Positions 6,325 to 15,007 of a stretch of DNA of 15,858 nt are shown in pieces. Position 1 is the first letter of the stretch. Each line of letters starts with the position of its first letter. The notes under the pieces were generated by a model, which was given only the letters and a program-made list of their open reading frames with translations, was not told the origin of the DNA and did not search any database. Source of the DNA: BMS3ABIN03 sp964418885 (GTDB lineage: Bacteria > Bacteroidota > Ignavibacteria > Ignavibacteriales > Ignavibacteriaceae); the NCBI GenBank assembly GCA_964418885.1, contig CAYQNW010000083.1:1-15858 (forward strand), written 5' to 3'. Made by a program: the position numbers and the translations under genes.

Positions 6325-8265
6325 ATGATTAACCTGATTTACCTGACAATTCTATTTCCGCTCATTGGCTTCATTATGAATGGAGCTTTTGGGAGTAAGA
6401 TAAAGAATGAAAAAGTAATAGGTATCATCGGCAGTGGTGCAATTGGATTATCATTTCTTGTTGTAGTTTTTGCATTTTTTGAAACACTTTCTCTTCCCGC
6501 GGAACAAAGAACACATATTGTTGATTTGTTCACGTGGCTAAAAGTTGGTGGATTGAATGTAAGTATTGCTTACCAGGTTGATCAGCTTTCGTTAGTGATG
6601 GCTTTAATTGTAACCGGTGTTGGTTTTGTAATCCATGTTTATTCCATCGGTTACATGCATGGGGATAAAGCTTTCTGGAGATTTTTTGCTTATCTGAATC
6701 TTTTCATCTTTGCGATGATGAATCTCATTCTTGCTGATAATTTTGTTTTGATGTTTTTAGGTTGGGAAGGCGTTGGTCTTTGCTCATATTTACTAATAGG
6801 ATTCTGGTATGATAAAGATTTTGAAAAAAGTACAATTTCCGCTGCCGGATTAAAAGCATTTATAGTAAACAGAATAGGCGACGTCGGTTTTCTGCTCGGA
6901 ATGTTTTTAATCTACTTAGTTTTTAATTCGCTTAATTTTGCAGAAGTTTTTTCACGTGCTACAACTTTTCATATTTCTGAACATATCTTCACGTTAATTG
7001 CAATATTTTTATTTATAGGTGCTACTGGTAAATCCGCACAGATTCCTCTTTACGTTTGGTTGCCCGATGCAATGGCTGGTCCTACACCTGTATCGGCACT
7101 TATACATGCCGCAACGATGGTAACTGCCGGTGTTTATATGGTTGCGCGTACTTCTATTATTTTTGCTTCCGCACCAACCGCAATGATGATTGTAGCAGTA
7201 ATTGGAGTGTTTACGGCATTCTTCGCAGCAACAATCGGAATGGTTCAGAACGATATCAAAAAAGTACTTGCCTATTCTACAATCAGCCAGTTGGGCTATA
7301 TGTTCCTGGCAATGGGTGCCGGTGCTTTTTCAGCGGGAATTTTTCATGTGATGACTCACGCTTTTTTCAAAGCATTATTATTTCTTGGTGCCGGTTCTGT
7401 TATTCACTCGATGCATGAACAGCAGGACATCAGGCATTACGGCGGATTAAAAAAATATATGCCTATCACTTATGGGACTTTCCTTGTCGCAGCAATTGCT
7501 ATTTCAGGTGTTCCACCGCTTTCAGGATTTTTCAGCAAGGATGAGATTCTTTGGTACTCATATACAAATATCGGATTTGTATTCTGGCTTATCGGCGTAA
7601 TTACAGCAGTGATGACAGCATTTTATATGTTCAGACTTCAGTTTCTTACTTTCCATGGCAAATCAAGATTTGATGAAAAGAAAACTCATCCTCACGAATC
7701 ACCTAAAGTGATGACTATTCCATTAATAATTTTAGCTATTCTCGCAGCAATCGGAGGATTTATTGGAATACCCGCATTGTTTTCAGGAGAACATGGGAAT
7801 CTTTTTCACTCATGGCTTGAACCTGTATTCAAATCAGCAGAGTTGAAATTATCATACTTTGGCTCTCACTCCCATTTTGAAGAATATTTATTTATGATAA
7901 TTTCCATAATTGGTGCTGTAGCAGGAATTCTTGCCGCTGGTTATATTTATCTTCGTCAACCACAGGTTGCAGACAGACTTTCTACAAGATTTAAAAGTAT
8001 TTATCGTTTACTTCTTAATAAATACTATGTCGATGAGGCTTATGACGCAACAGTTGTTAATCCATTAGTTAATACTTCTAAATCATTTTTATGGAAAATA
8101 TTTGACAGTAAAATTATAGATGGATTTATTAATGGTGTTGCTTCCTGGATTGGGAACCTTTCTTCGTTGATAAGAAAAATACAAACCGGTGTCGTACAAT
8201 CGTATGCGCTTGTTATGATGATAGGAATTCTTATTGCCCTATTCTGGATAATTATGAGTTTATAA
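6325..8265 (+). CDS. nuoL: NADH-quinone oxidoreductase subunit L
   Basis: This is the distal antiporter-like, proton-pumping subunit of complex I (646 aa, inner membrane). Key family residues are in place: E148 in FLGWEGVGLCSYLLIGFWY, K236 in GATGKSAQIP, H261 in SALIHAATMV and K405 in GFFSKDEIL. These correspond to E144, K229, H254 and K399 of E. coli NuoL. The loop WLPDAMAGPTPVSALIHAA (246-263) is a family signature. The C-terminal part (about 500-646) carries the extra helices and the long amphipathic lateral helix that clamps NuoM and NuoN, ending in a last membrane helix. That extension separates it from stand-alone Mrp antiporters. nuoM starts only three bases after the stop. Confidence 0.96.
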   Translation: MINLIYLTILFPLIGFIMNGAFGSKIKNEKVIGIIGSGAIGLSFLVVVFAFFETLSLPAEQRTHIVDLFTWLKVGGLNVSIAYQVDQLSLVMALIVTGVGFVIHVYSIGYMHGDKAFWRFFAYLNLFIFAMMNLILADNFVLMFLGWEGVGLCSYLLIGFWYDKDFEKSTISAAGLKAFIVNRIGDVGFLLGMFLIYLVFNSLNFAEVFSRATTFHISEHIFTLIAIFLFIGATGKSAQIPLYVWLPDAMAGPTPVSALIHAATMVTAGVYMVARTSIIFASAPTAMMIVAVIGVFTAFFAATIGMVQNDIKKVLAYSTISQLGYMFLAMGAGAFSAGIFHVMTHAFFKALLFLGAGSVIHSMHEQQDIRHYGGLKKYMPITYGTFLVAAIAISGVPPLSGFFSKDEILWYSYTNIGFVFWLIGVITAVMTAFYMFRLQFLTFHGKSRFDEKKTHPHESPKVMTIPLIILAILAAIGGFIGIPALFSGEHGNLFHSWLEPVFKSAELKLSYFGSHSHFEEYLFMIISIIGAVAGILAAGYIYLRQPQVADRLSTRFKSIYRLLLNKYYVDEAYDATVVNPLVNTSKSFLWKIFDSKIIDGFINGVASWIGNLSSLIRKIQTGVVQSYALVMMIGILIALFWIIMSL

Positions 8266-8268
8266 AAA

Positions 8269-9792
8269 ATGGAAAATAGTTTACTGCTTACATATTTATT
8301 ACTCATTCCTGTTGCCGGGTCATTGATATTGCTTTTCATCAAAGCTGGTAATGAAAAGCTCATCAAGTATTTCGGACTCTTTGTTTCTACTATTGTTTTT
8401 CTATTGTCAATCTACATCTATTTTAATTTTGATTCTGACAATTCATCTTTTCAGTTTGTGCATCAGTTCAAGTGGATTGAAACTCTGAATATTCATTACA
8501 AGGTTGGCATTGATGGAATGTCAATGCTGCTTGTTGTGTTAACGACTTTTCTCACTCCGCTTACTTTGATTTCAAGCTGGTCCAGTGTAAAGAAAAAAGT
8601 TAAAGAGTTTACATTCTTCATGCTCTTTCTGGAAGTTGGGATGCTTGGCGTTTTCGTTTCACTTGATCTCTTCCTTTTCTATATTTTCTGGGAAGCAATG
8701 CTTATCCCGATGTACTTTATTATAGGCATCTGGGGAGGTGAGAGAAGAATTTACGCGGCAGTAAAGTTTTTCATTTATACAATGGCTGGCAGCTTGTTAA
8801 TGCTTGTTGCGATAATCTGGCTTGCTATTCATGCATCGAATTATCTTGGAGTTTTTACAACCGATCTTGAGCAGCTTTACGAAGTCGCTCCTTTATTCGA
8901 TCAATCGACACAAAATTATTTATTCCTCGCTTTCGGAATCAGCTTTGCAATAAAAGTTCCATTGTTTCCATTCCACACCTGGCTACCGGATGCACACGTT
9001 GAAGCCCCGACAGCAGGTAGTGTTATACTTGCCGGTGTCTTACTGAAGATGGGAACTTATGGTTTCCTGCGTTACAATCTTCCATTGTTCCCGGCGGCAT
9101 CAACTCATTTTGCTTCGTTCATATCTATTCTTGCTATAATCGGGATCATTTACGGTGCACTTGTGGCAATGGTTCAAACGGATATGAAAAAGCTGGTAGC
9201 GTATTCTTCGGTTGCACATCTTGGTTTTGTGATTCTCGGAATCTTTGCACTTACACCTGAATCCGTTCAGGGTGCGATCATTCAAATGATAAATCATGGT
9301 TTATCAACAGGTGCTTTATTCCTTTTAGTAGGATTTATTTACGAAAGAACTCACACAAGAGAAATTTCTTACTATGGCGGGATTGCCAGAATCGTTCCGG
9401 TTTATTCTTTCTTTTTAATGGTAGTTTCATTATCATCGGTCGGTCTACCGGGATTGAACGGATTCGTCGGTGAGTTTTTAATTTTACTCGGTTCGTTCAA
9501 ATCAGGTGTGTTGAATAGCTGGTGGTATGCTGGATTTGCAGCAACCGGAGTTATACTTGCAGCAGTTTACCTTTTATGGATGTACAAGCGAGTCGTATTT
9601 GGTAAGATTGTTAATCCCAAAATTGAAGATCTAACGGATTTAAACAAAAGAGAAGTTTTTGTTTTAGTTCCCATAATTATTTTTATAGTTTGGATTGGAG
9701 TTTATCCAAGTACATTTCTTAATGTTTCTGAAAAGACAACCGGAAAAATTATACAGCAGGTTCAAAATCCACCTAAAGCAGAATTGAAATAA
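8269..9792 (+). CDS. nuoM: NADH-quinone oxidoreductase subunit M
   Basis: This is the middle antiporter-like proton pump of complex I (507 aa, about 14 helices). The charged residues of the channel are visible: E142 in FYIFWEAMLIPMYF, K229 in SFAIKVPLFPFHTWLPDAH, K260 in GVLLKMGTYGFLRY and E402 in NGFVGEFLILLGSF. They match E144, K234, K265 and E407 of E. coli NuoM. The Glu in place of Lys in the last position is what distinguishes NuoM from NuoL and NuoN. Length fits the family (about 500 aa). It is followed within a few bases by an antiporter gene and not, as usual, by nuoN. Confidence 0.96.
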   Translation: MENSLLLTYLLLIPVAGSLILLFIKAGNEKLIKYFGLFVSTIVFLLSIYIYFNFDSDNSSFQFVHQFKWIETLNIHYKVGIDGMSMLLVVLTTFLTPLTLISSWSSVKKKVKEFTFFMLFLEVGMLGVFVSLDLFLFYIFWEAMLIPMYFIIGIWGGERRIYAAVKFFIYTMAGSLLMLVAIIWLAIHASNYLGVFTTDLEQLYEVAPLFDQSTQNYLFLAFGISFAIKVPLFPFHTWLPDAHVEAPTAGSVILAGVLLKMGTYGFLRYNLPLFPAASTHFASFISILAIIGIIYGALVAMVQTDMKKLVAYSSVAHLGFVILGIFALTPESVQGAIIQMINHGLSTGALFLLVGFIYERTHTREISYYGGIARIVPVYSFFLMVVSLSSVGLPGLNGFVGEFLILLGSFKSGVLNSWWYAGFAATGVILAAVYLLWMYKRVVFGKIVNPKIEDLTDLNKREVFVLVPIIIFIVWIGVYPSTFLNVSEKTTGKIIQQVQNPPKAELK

Positions 9793-9798
9793 GAATTG

Positions 9799-11202
9799 AT
9801 GAATAAAAAGTATTACACATATGTTTTATCGATTGCACTTATAGTATTAGTGAACGGAGGTAATCTGTTTGCATCGGGCACTATAAATCCTGAGCAATCT
9901 AAAACTGTTCATCAGTTGCCGGATGTTTTTATGGTTATACCTTTTATCGTTCTCCTTTTGATGATCGCGACAGGTCCGCTTTTTTATCATCATTTCTGGG
10001 AAAAGCATTATCCTAAAGTTGCAATGTTTCTCGGCTCAATAACTGTAGTTTACTATCTGGTTGCATTAAGCGATTCACACAGCATTCTTCATTCACTTGC
10101 AGAATATCTATCTTTTATAGCTTTACTTGCTTCGTTATTCGTTGCTTCCGGTGGGATTTTACTTAGAGTCGATAGAAAAGCTACGCCATTTGTAAATGTT
10201 TTATTTCTTTTATTTGGTGCAGTAATTGCGAACATCATCGGTACAACAGGTGCTTCGATGTTGTTGATAAGACCTTATATCAGGATGAACCAGAACAGGA
10301 TAAAAGCTTATCATATAATTTTCTTTATTTTTATCGTAAGCAACATCGGTGGTGGTCTAACCCCAATTGGTGATCCGCCTTTGTTCCTTGGATTTTTAAG
10401 AGGCGTTCCATTTTTCTGGGTGATTAGTAATGTATTGCACATCTGGTTCCCGACAATAATAATTATTCTCGGTGTCTTTTTCGTCTTCGATTATTTAAAT
10501 AAAGGCAATGGAGAAAACACAGATAACGAATTCACCGGTAAAATAGAGTTTAAGGGATTCAGAAATGTTGTATATCTCGCGATCATAATTGTATCTGTAT
10601 TTATAGATCCCGCCGTTTTTGATTGGGTACCAAGTCTTTCTCCACTTCCTTTCGGTATAAGAGAAATAATAATGTTCTCGGTTGTTTATCTTTCTTATAA
10701 ACATGCTAATGAAGATATACTTAAAGCTAATGAATTTGATTTCGAACCGATTAAAGAAGTTGCTTATCTTTTTATAGGAATTTTTATGACGATGATCCCG
10801 GCATTACAATTAATCGCACATGAAGCAAATATTTTAAGTGACGAATTAAATGCAGGAATTTTTTATTGGGCAACCGGTGGATTATCCGGATTTTTAGATA
10901 ATGCACCTACTTATCTCAATTTTCTGAGCGCTGCAATGGGTAAATACAATCTTGATGTAAACTTTAAAGAGCAGGTTCAGGAATTTGTAGTACACGATGA
11001 AATTTACCTGCGAGCAATTTCCGTTGCGGCTGTGTTTTTCGGTGCGATGACTTACATTGGCAACGGACCTAATTTCATGGTAAAATCGATTTGCGAAAGA
11101 GCCGGTATAAAGATGCCGAGCTTCTTTACTTATATTATTAAATTTTCGATACCGATCTTAATCCCGATATTCTTTGTTGTCTGGGCTTTATATTTTAAAT
11201 AA
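9799..11202 (+). CDS. Ion-transporter superfamily antiporter (putative Na+/H+, NhaD/CitMHS-like) inside the nuo cluster
   Basis: The product is a polytopic membrane protein of 467 aa with about 11-12 helices and an N-terminal signal-like segment (residues 1-27, ending near LFASG). It resembles the ArsB/NhaD/citrate-transporter superfamily, probably the group often labelled putative citrate transport or sodium:proton antiporter. Re-entrant-loop motifs are NIGGGLTPIGDPP (182-194), FLDNAP (365-370) and TYIGNGPNF (418-426). The Asp and Asn residues in these loops are the likely ion-binding positions. The substrate cannot be read from sequence: Na+/H+ is favoured by its place between nuoM and nuoN, but a carboxylate is possible. 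A TTG at 9796 lies directly in front of the ATG at 9799; I choose the ATG. Gaps to its neighbours are 6 and 16 bases, so it belongs to the operon. Confidence 0.82.
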   Translation: MNKKYYTYVLSIALIVLVNGGNLFASGTINPEQSKTVHQLPDVFMVIPFIVLLLMIATGPLFYHHFWEKHYPKVAMFLGSITVVYYLVALSDSHSILHSLAEYLSFIALLASLFVASGGILLRVDRKATPFVNVLFLLFGAVIANIIGTTGASMLLIRPYIRMNQNRIKAYHIIFFIFIVSNIGGGLTPIGDPPLFLGFLRGVPFFWVISNVLHIWFPTIIIILGVFFVFDYLNKGNGENTDNEFTGKIEFKGFRNVVYLAIIIVSVFIDPAVFDWVPSLSPLPFGIREIIMFSVVYLSYKHANEDILKANEFDFEPIKEVAYLFIGIFMTMIPALQLIAHEANILSDELNAGIFYWATGGLSGFLDNAPTYLNFLSAAMGKYNLDVNFKEQVQEFVVHDEIYLRAISVAAVFFGAMTYIGNGPNFMVKSICERAGIKMPSFFTYIIKFSIPILIPIFFVVWALYFK

Positions 11203-11218
11203 AAAACAGATTTGAATT

Positions 11219-11584
11219 ATGAGTAAAATTGAAGAAGTTCTGAAAAATAAATTACCGGGTCTTTGTTACGGTAATAGAATTATTCTTCCTTTTAAAGCAC
11301 ATTTTCTTAAGGTAATTATCAATTCGAATATAATTATGGATTTTTCTCCCGGCTCAAAAGGAATTTATATTCGTGAGAAAGAAGATTTTACCGATCTCTA
11401 TCTTAACGATTATGAAGAACTGAAAAACGATGTAACAAAGTTTGAGGCAATAAAAATGGTTGTCGTAGAAAAGGGGAAAGACATATTCAATTTTGATAAT
11501 CATATCAAAATTGCTTTGTATCTGGAAGACAAACATAAAGTCAGAATAGAGCCAAGCGATCACGACATTATATTTTTAGAGTAA
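11219..11584 (+). CDS. Hypothetical 121-aa soluble protein between the antiporter gene and nuoN
   Basis: I do not recognise this family. The product is small, soluble-looking and rich in charged residues, with no signal peptide and no membrane helix, so it should be cytoplasmic. Alternating hydrophobic strands (RIILPF, LKVIINSNIIMDF, GIYIRE, KMVVVEKG, IKIALYLE) suggest a mostly beta or alpha/beta fold. The acidic C-terminal half ends in DHDIIFLE. It starts 16 bases after the antiporter and ends two bases before the nuoN start, so it is almost certainly translated with them. Base composition resembles its neighbours. A role linked to complex I or the antiporter (assembly, regulation) is only inferred from position. 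Confidence 0.75.
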   Translation: MSKIEEVLKNKLPGLCYGNRIILPFKAHFLKVIINSNIIMDFSPGSKGIYIREKEDFTDLYLNDYEELKNDVTKFEAIKMVVVEKGKDIFNFDNHIKIALYLEDKHKVRIEPSDHDIIFLE

Positions 11585-11586
11585 GT

Positions 11587-13020
11587 ATGCTGAATAATAT
11601 TCAAGAGTTCTATAGCATTTTACCATTGGTTGTTCTCGGCGCTGCAATTTTAATTTCGGTCGTCATCGAGATATATTCCTCAAATAGTGAGAAAATCCTG
11701 CCGTGGTTTTCAATTCTTGCATTTGGATTTGTTGCAGTTTATTCATTGTTGAATCTTAATCAGAAATTAGTGGTTTTACAAAATGCACTTGCTGTGGGCG
11801 GAGTTGTAAACATCTTCTGGTTTATATTTAATATCGGTGCAGCTATTGTTTGTCTTTTATCTGTGAATTATATAAAGAAGTACGGCACTTACTTTGGCGA
11901 ATATTATATAATCATTCAAAGTTCTCTTCTTGGAATGATGTTGATTGCAGGAGCAAAAGATTTGATAATGATTTTTCTTGGATTGGAAATCATGTCAATT
12001 TCATTTTATGTGCTTGCAGGATTCAACAGGAAAAGAACTTCATCGAACGAAGCTTCTCTTAAATATTTTTTACTCGGTGCTTTTGCAACCGGATTTTTAG
12101 TTTATGGTATGGCTCTCATTTATGGTAAAGCCGGCTCAACTTCAATCGATGTTATAGCTCAAAAATTTTCTGTCCTTAATACTGATGTTCTTTTCCTGGT
12201 CGGCATTTTATTATTCCTGATAGGGTTTTCATTTAAGATAGCAGCCTTTCCGTTTCATATGTGGGTGCCGGATGTCTACCAGGGTTCGCCAACTACAGTT
12301 GCCGGATTGTTTTCAACTGCCGGTAAAGCTGCTGCATTCAGCGCATTGATTGTAATTCTCTCAGCATTTTTTGTTAGCTCGGGTAATACTTTTTTCAAAC
12401 CGTATCTTTCAATAATTGCAGTCTTTTCAATGCTCTTTGGAAGCATCGTAGCAATTATGCAGACGGATATTAAACGAATGCTTGCATATTCCTCAATCGC
12501 ACACGCGGGTTATATGCTAATTGGATTAGCTGCAGGAAATTCAGTTGGAATTGCAGGAATAATATTTTATCTCACGGCATACACGTTTATGAATCTTGCT
12601 GCTTTCGGGATTGTTTCTATTATCGAAGGAAAGGAAGAAGCAAACCTTAGTATTGATTCTTATGCAGGATTAGGTTCACGCAGCCCCGTGCTTGCAGGTT
12701 TGTTAGCGTTGATTATGTTTGCCTTATCGGGCATTCCACCATTTGCAGGATTTTTCGGGAAGTATTATGTTTTCATTGCAGCTATCAAAGCAGATTTAAC
12801 ATGGCTGGCAATTGTTGGAATTATTTCAAGTGTTATCAGTGTTTATTTTTATATCAGGATTGTAGTTGTAATGTATTTCAAATCTTCGGATTTGCAGGAG
12901 AAACCGGTAATTAATTTTAGTGAAATGTTTGGTGTTGCTATTTCTGTTGTACTGGTTATTGCACTTGGTTTGGCACCCGGTTCACTTATAGATTTGATTA
13001 CAACTTTTTTTAAGTTTTAG
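11587..13020 (+). CDS. nuoN: NADH-quinone oxidoreductase subunit N
   Basis: This is the proximal antiporter-like proton pump of complex I (477 aa, about 14 helices). Channel residues line up closely with E. coli NuoN: E134 (E133) in FLGLEIMSISFYVLAGFNR, K217 in GFSFKIAAFPFHMWVPD, K247 in FSTAGKAAAF and K392 (K395) in GFFGKYYVF. The loop MWVPDVYQGSPTTVAG (225-240) is characteristic. Length equals the family norm. It is split from nuoM by the antiporter and the 121-aa gene. Only two bases separate its ATG from the upstream stop. A 33-base gap follows before nnr. Confidence 0.96.
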   Translation: MLNNIQEFYSILPLVVLGAAILISVVIEIYSSNSEKILPWFSILAFGFVAVYSLLNLNQKLVVLQNALAVGGVVNIFWFIFNIGAAIVCLLSVNYIKKYGTYFGEYYIIIQSSLLGMMLIAGAKDLIMIFLGLEIMSISFYVLAGFNRKRTSSNEASLKYFLLGAFATGFLVYGMALIYGKAGSTSIDVIAQKFSVLNTDVLFLVGILLFLIGFSFKIAAFPFHMWVPDVYQGSPTTVAGLFSTAGKAAAFSALIVILSAFFVSSGNTFFKPYLSIIAVFSMLFGSIVAIMQTDIKRMLAYSSIAHAGYMLIGLAAGNSVGIAGIIFYLTAYTFMNLAAFGIVSIIEGKEEANLSIDSYAGLGSRSPVLAGLLALIMFALSGIPPFAGFFGKYYVFIAAIKADLTWLAIVGIISSVISVYFYIRIVVVMYFKSSDLQEKPVINFSEMFGVAISVVLVIALGLAPGSLIDLITTFFKF

Positions 13021-13053
13021 AATTATTTTATCCGCACTTTTTTTGATTAAGAA

Positions 13054-14604
13054 ATGATACCTCTTTATTCCACGGAACAAATTCGTAAGGTTGATGAGAA
13101 AGCCATCAACAGGCTTGGCATACCCGGAATTGTTTTAATGGAAAATGCATCGAAAGAAATTTTCCAATCCATTACAAATAATTTCGAGTTTAGAAGTATC
13201 GGATTTGTTTGTGGTAAAGGAAATAACGGCGGAGATGGTTTTGCTGCTGCACGGCATTTTGCAAACGCCGGATATGATGTAAAAGTTCTTTCCCTTGGAA
13301 ATCCCGATGAAATGTCTGCCGATTGTAAAACAAATTTTTCTATTCTAAAAAAGATTGCAACGTCCCAAAAAAATGTTTCAATCAGTAGGCTAAAAAGTCC
13401 CGGCGAAGTAGCTCAGTTAAAAAAGTGTGATATAATTTGCGATGGACTACTCGGTAGCGGTGCAAAAGGTAATCTTCGAGGACCGTATTTATCAATTGTA
13501 AAAAAACTAAATGGCATCAAATCATTTAAAGTTGCAATTGATATTCCAACCGGTCTTGATGCCGATAAAGGATTTAGTAAAGAAGCATTTTATGCTGATT
13601 TAACAATTACACTTGGTGGTTATAAAAAAGGATTGTTCTTCGGTGATGGATACGCTTACTCCGGCGAGATTGAAAAGGGAAGTATCGGAATTCCTGATGA
13701 TTTACATGAATCACTTTCAACAAAAGAATATTTGATTGAGCCTGAAGATGCGTTAATTGGTTTACCGGAAAAGAAGAGAAATATTAATAAATATTCTGCC
13801 GGTAAAGTTTTAAATATTGCCGGTTCTGAATCGTATCCCGGCGCATCAGTTCTTACCTCAAAGTCGGTGTTCAAAATTGGAGCGGGTGCATCTGTTCTTG
13901 CTTTTCCCAAATCAGCAAGAACATTAATTCAAAAGAAGCTTGGTGAAGTTGTTGTAACTGCCTATGATGATGAGAACAGCGGTTGTTTAACGGAAGAGAG
14001 TATAGATGAACTTTCCGAAAGGATTAAATGGGCAGATGTTGTAACAATCGGTCCCGGACTTGGTCGTGATATTAAAACTCAAAAAGCTGTAATTAAATTT
14101 TTAAAAGAAAGAAAATTCAAAAAAGTTGTTATCGATGCAGATGCAATCTTTGCTTTGAATAAGAAGTATCAAAAATTTAATCTGAAGAATGTTGTTTTCA
14201 CTCCCCATCACGGAGAATTTGCAAATCTTTTAGGAATTGGAGTAAATGAGTTGAAGAAAGATATACTGAAGCATGGTTATTCATTTGTAAAAAGAACCGG
14301 CGCATATCTTATTCTTAAAGGAGCACCAACAATTATTTTCACGCCTTCCGGTGAGGCATTAATTAATTCTTCCGGTAATCCGGCTATGGCAAAATTCGGA
14401 ACTGGAGATGTTTTAACAGGAACGATAGCCGGTTTGCTTGCGCAACAAAAGAATATCGAGAAGTCGGTTGTGTCTGCCGTTTACCTGCATAGTTTTGCTG
14501 CGGATTTACTATTAAGTGAAAAAACTGAGTACTCGTTGATTGCGAGTGAAATTATGAATTATCTTCCGAGCACAATTAAATTTTTAAGGAAATCCATTGT
14601 TTGA
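13054..14604 (+). CDS. nnr: Bifunctional NAD(P)H-hydrate epimerase / ADP-dependent NAD(P)H-hydrate dehydratase
   Basis: This two-domain repair enzyme (516 aa, cytoplasm) restores NADH and NADPH that have been hydrated to NADHX/NADPHX. The N-terminal YjeF domain (about 1-215) racemises the R form to S. It shows CGKGNNGGDG (53-62) and IDIPTGLDAD (162-171) with catalytic D163. The C-terminal ribokinase-like domain (about 230-510) dehydrates S-NADHX using ADP. It shows GPGLG (333-337), PHHGEF, LILKGAP and GTGD (449-452) with D452 as the likely catalytic base. The fusion is the usual bacterial form. It lies 33 bases after nuoN, so a repair enzyme for NADH is placed with the main NADH consumer. Its last eight bases overlap the next gene. 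Confidence 0.95.
   Translation: MIPLYSTEQIRKVDEKAINRLGIPGIVLMENASKEIFQSITNNFEFRSIGFVCGKGNNGGDGFAAARHFANAGYDVKVLSLGNPDEMSADCKTNFSILKKIATSQKNVSISRLKSPGEVAQLKKCDIICDGLLGSGAKGNLRGPYLSIVKKLNGIKSFKVAIDIPTGLDADKGFSKEAFYADLTITLGGYKKGLFFGDGYAYSGEIEKGSIGIPDDLHESLSTKEYLIEPEDALIGLPEKKRNINKYSAGKVLNIAGSESYPGASVLTSKSVFKIGAGASVLAFPKSARTLIQKKLGEVVVTAYDDENSGCLTEESIDELSERIKWADVVTIGPGLGRDIKTQKAVIKFLKERKFKKVVIDADAIFALNKKYQKFNLKNVVFTPHHGEFANLLGIGVNELKKDILKHGYSFVKRTGAYLILKGAPTIIFTPSGEALINSSGNPAMAKFGTGDVLTGTIAGLLAQQKNIEKSVVSAVYLHSFAADLLLSEKTEYSLIASEIMNYLPSTIKFLRKSIV
14586..14590 (+). promoter_or_regulatory. Ribosome binding site fixing the TTG start of the VanZ-like gene
   Basis: AAGGA lies inside the end of nnr, six bases before the TTG at 14597. 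No in-frame ATG is available near the start of the VanZ domain, so this site decides the start codon. It also implies that translation of the two genes is coupled. Confidence 0.7.
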
Positions 14605-15007
14605 TTATATTGAAAGAAGAAAAAAATACCTGATATATGTTCCTTTAATAGTATACTGGCTCGCATTATTTATTGCTACTTCAATTCCTGCAGAATCCTT
14701 GCCGGCTACCGGAGTAAGTGATAAAATTGAGCATCTTTCAGCATATTTTATTCTTACTATATTTTTAAGCCTGGTGTTTCTTTATCAGAACAGGTATTCG
14801 TGGTTAAAAAGGTATTTTTTAATATTAGCTTTTTTGGTTAGTTGTTTTTACGGATCAATTGATGAGCTTCATCAATTGATAGTTCCGGGTAGACAATGCG
14901 ACATTCTGGATTGGACTGCTGATGCGATAGGAGCATTTTTAGGTATAATGCTGATCAGATATCTTTTGAAGAGATTCAAATATAAACCGGAGATATTAAA
15001 AATCTGA
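14597..15007 (+). CDS. VanZ-like family membrane protein
   Basis: The product is a 136-aa inner-membrane protein with four predicted helices (about 12-29, 46-63, 72-86 and 107-125). VanZ-family motifs are clear: SDKIEHLSAYF (41-51) and SIDELHQLIVPGRQCD (87-102) followed by DWTADAIGAFLG. The founding member raises teicoplanin resistance in enterococci, but most relatives are housekeeping proteins of unknown biochemical role, and resistance should not be assumed here. It begins at TTG, supported by AAGGA six bases upstream, and overlaps nnr by eight bases. It is the last gene of the run. A basic tail (KRFKYKPEILKI) follows the last helix. Confidence 0.88.
   Translation: MFDYIERRKKYLIYVPLIVYWLALFIATSIPAESLPATGVSDKIEHLSAYFILTIFLSLVFLYQNRYSWLKRYFLILAFLVSCFYGSIDELHQLIVPGRQCDILDWTADAIGAFLGIMLIRYLLKRFKYKPEILKI
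14854..14880 (+). repeat. Perfect 12-bp-arm inverted repeat inside the VanZ-like gene
   Basis: ATCAATTGATGA (14854-14865) and TCATCAATTGAT (14869-14880) are exact reverse complements around a 3-base spacer, GCT. Each arm itself contains the 10-bp palindrome ATCAATTGAT. The segment encodes the conserved SIDELHQL motif, so the protein sequence constrains it. In RNA it could form a 12-bp hairpin in the middle of the message. No T-run follows. Confidence 0.6.

Noticed and set aside
7056..7418. 120-aa reading frame inside nuoL on the same strand
   Set aside because: It lies fully within the well-supported nuoL gene in another frame, over residues that include the conserved H261 region, and its Cys/Asn/Ser-rich product looks like an off-frame translation.
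8040..8366. Minus-strand frame spanning the nuoL-nuoM junction
   Set aside because: It overlaps two certain genes in antisense and shows no motif or start signal.
9796..9798. TTG as start of the antiporter gene
   Set aside because: An ATG follows immediately at 9799 and gives the same signal-like N-terminus; nothing favours the TTG.
14597..15007. Glycopeptide resistance determinant (VanZ)
   Set aside because: Only the VanZ-like domain is present, with no vanA/H/X/S/R neighbours. The family is broad and mostly not about resistance.
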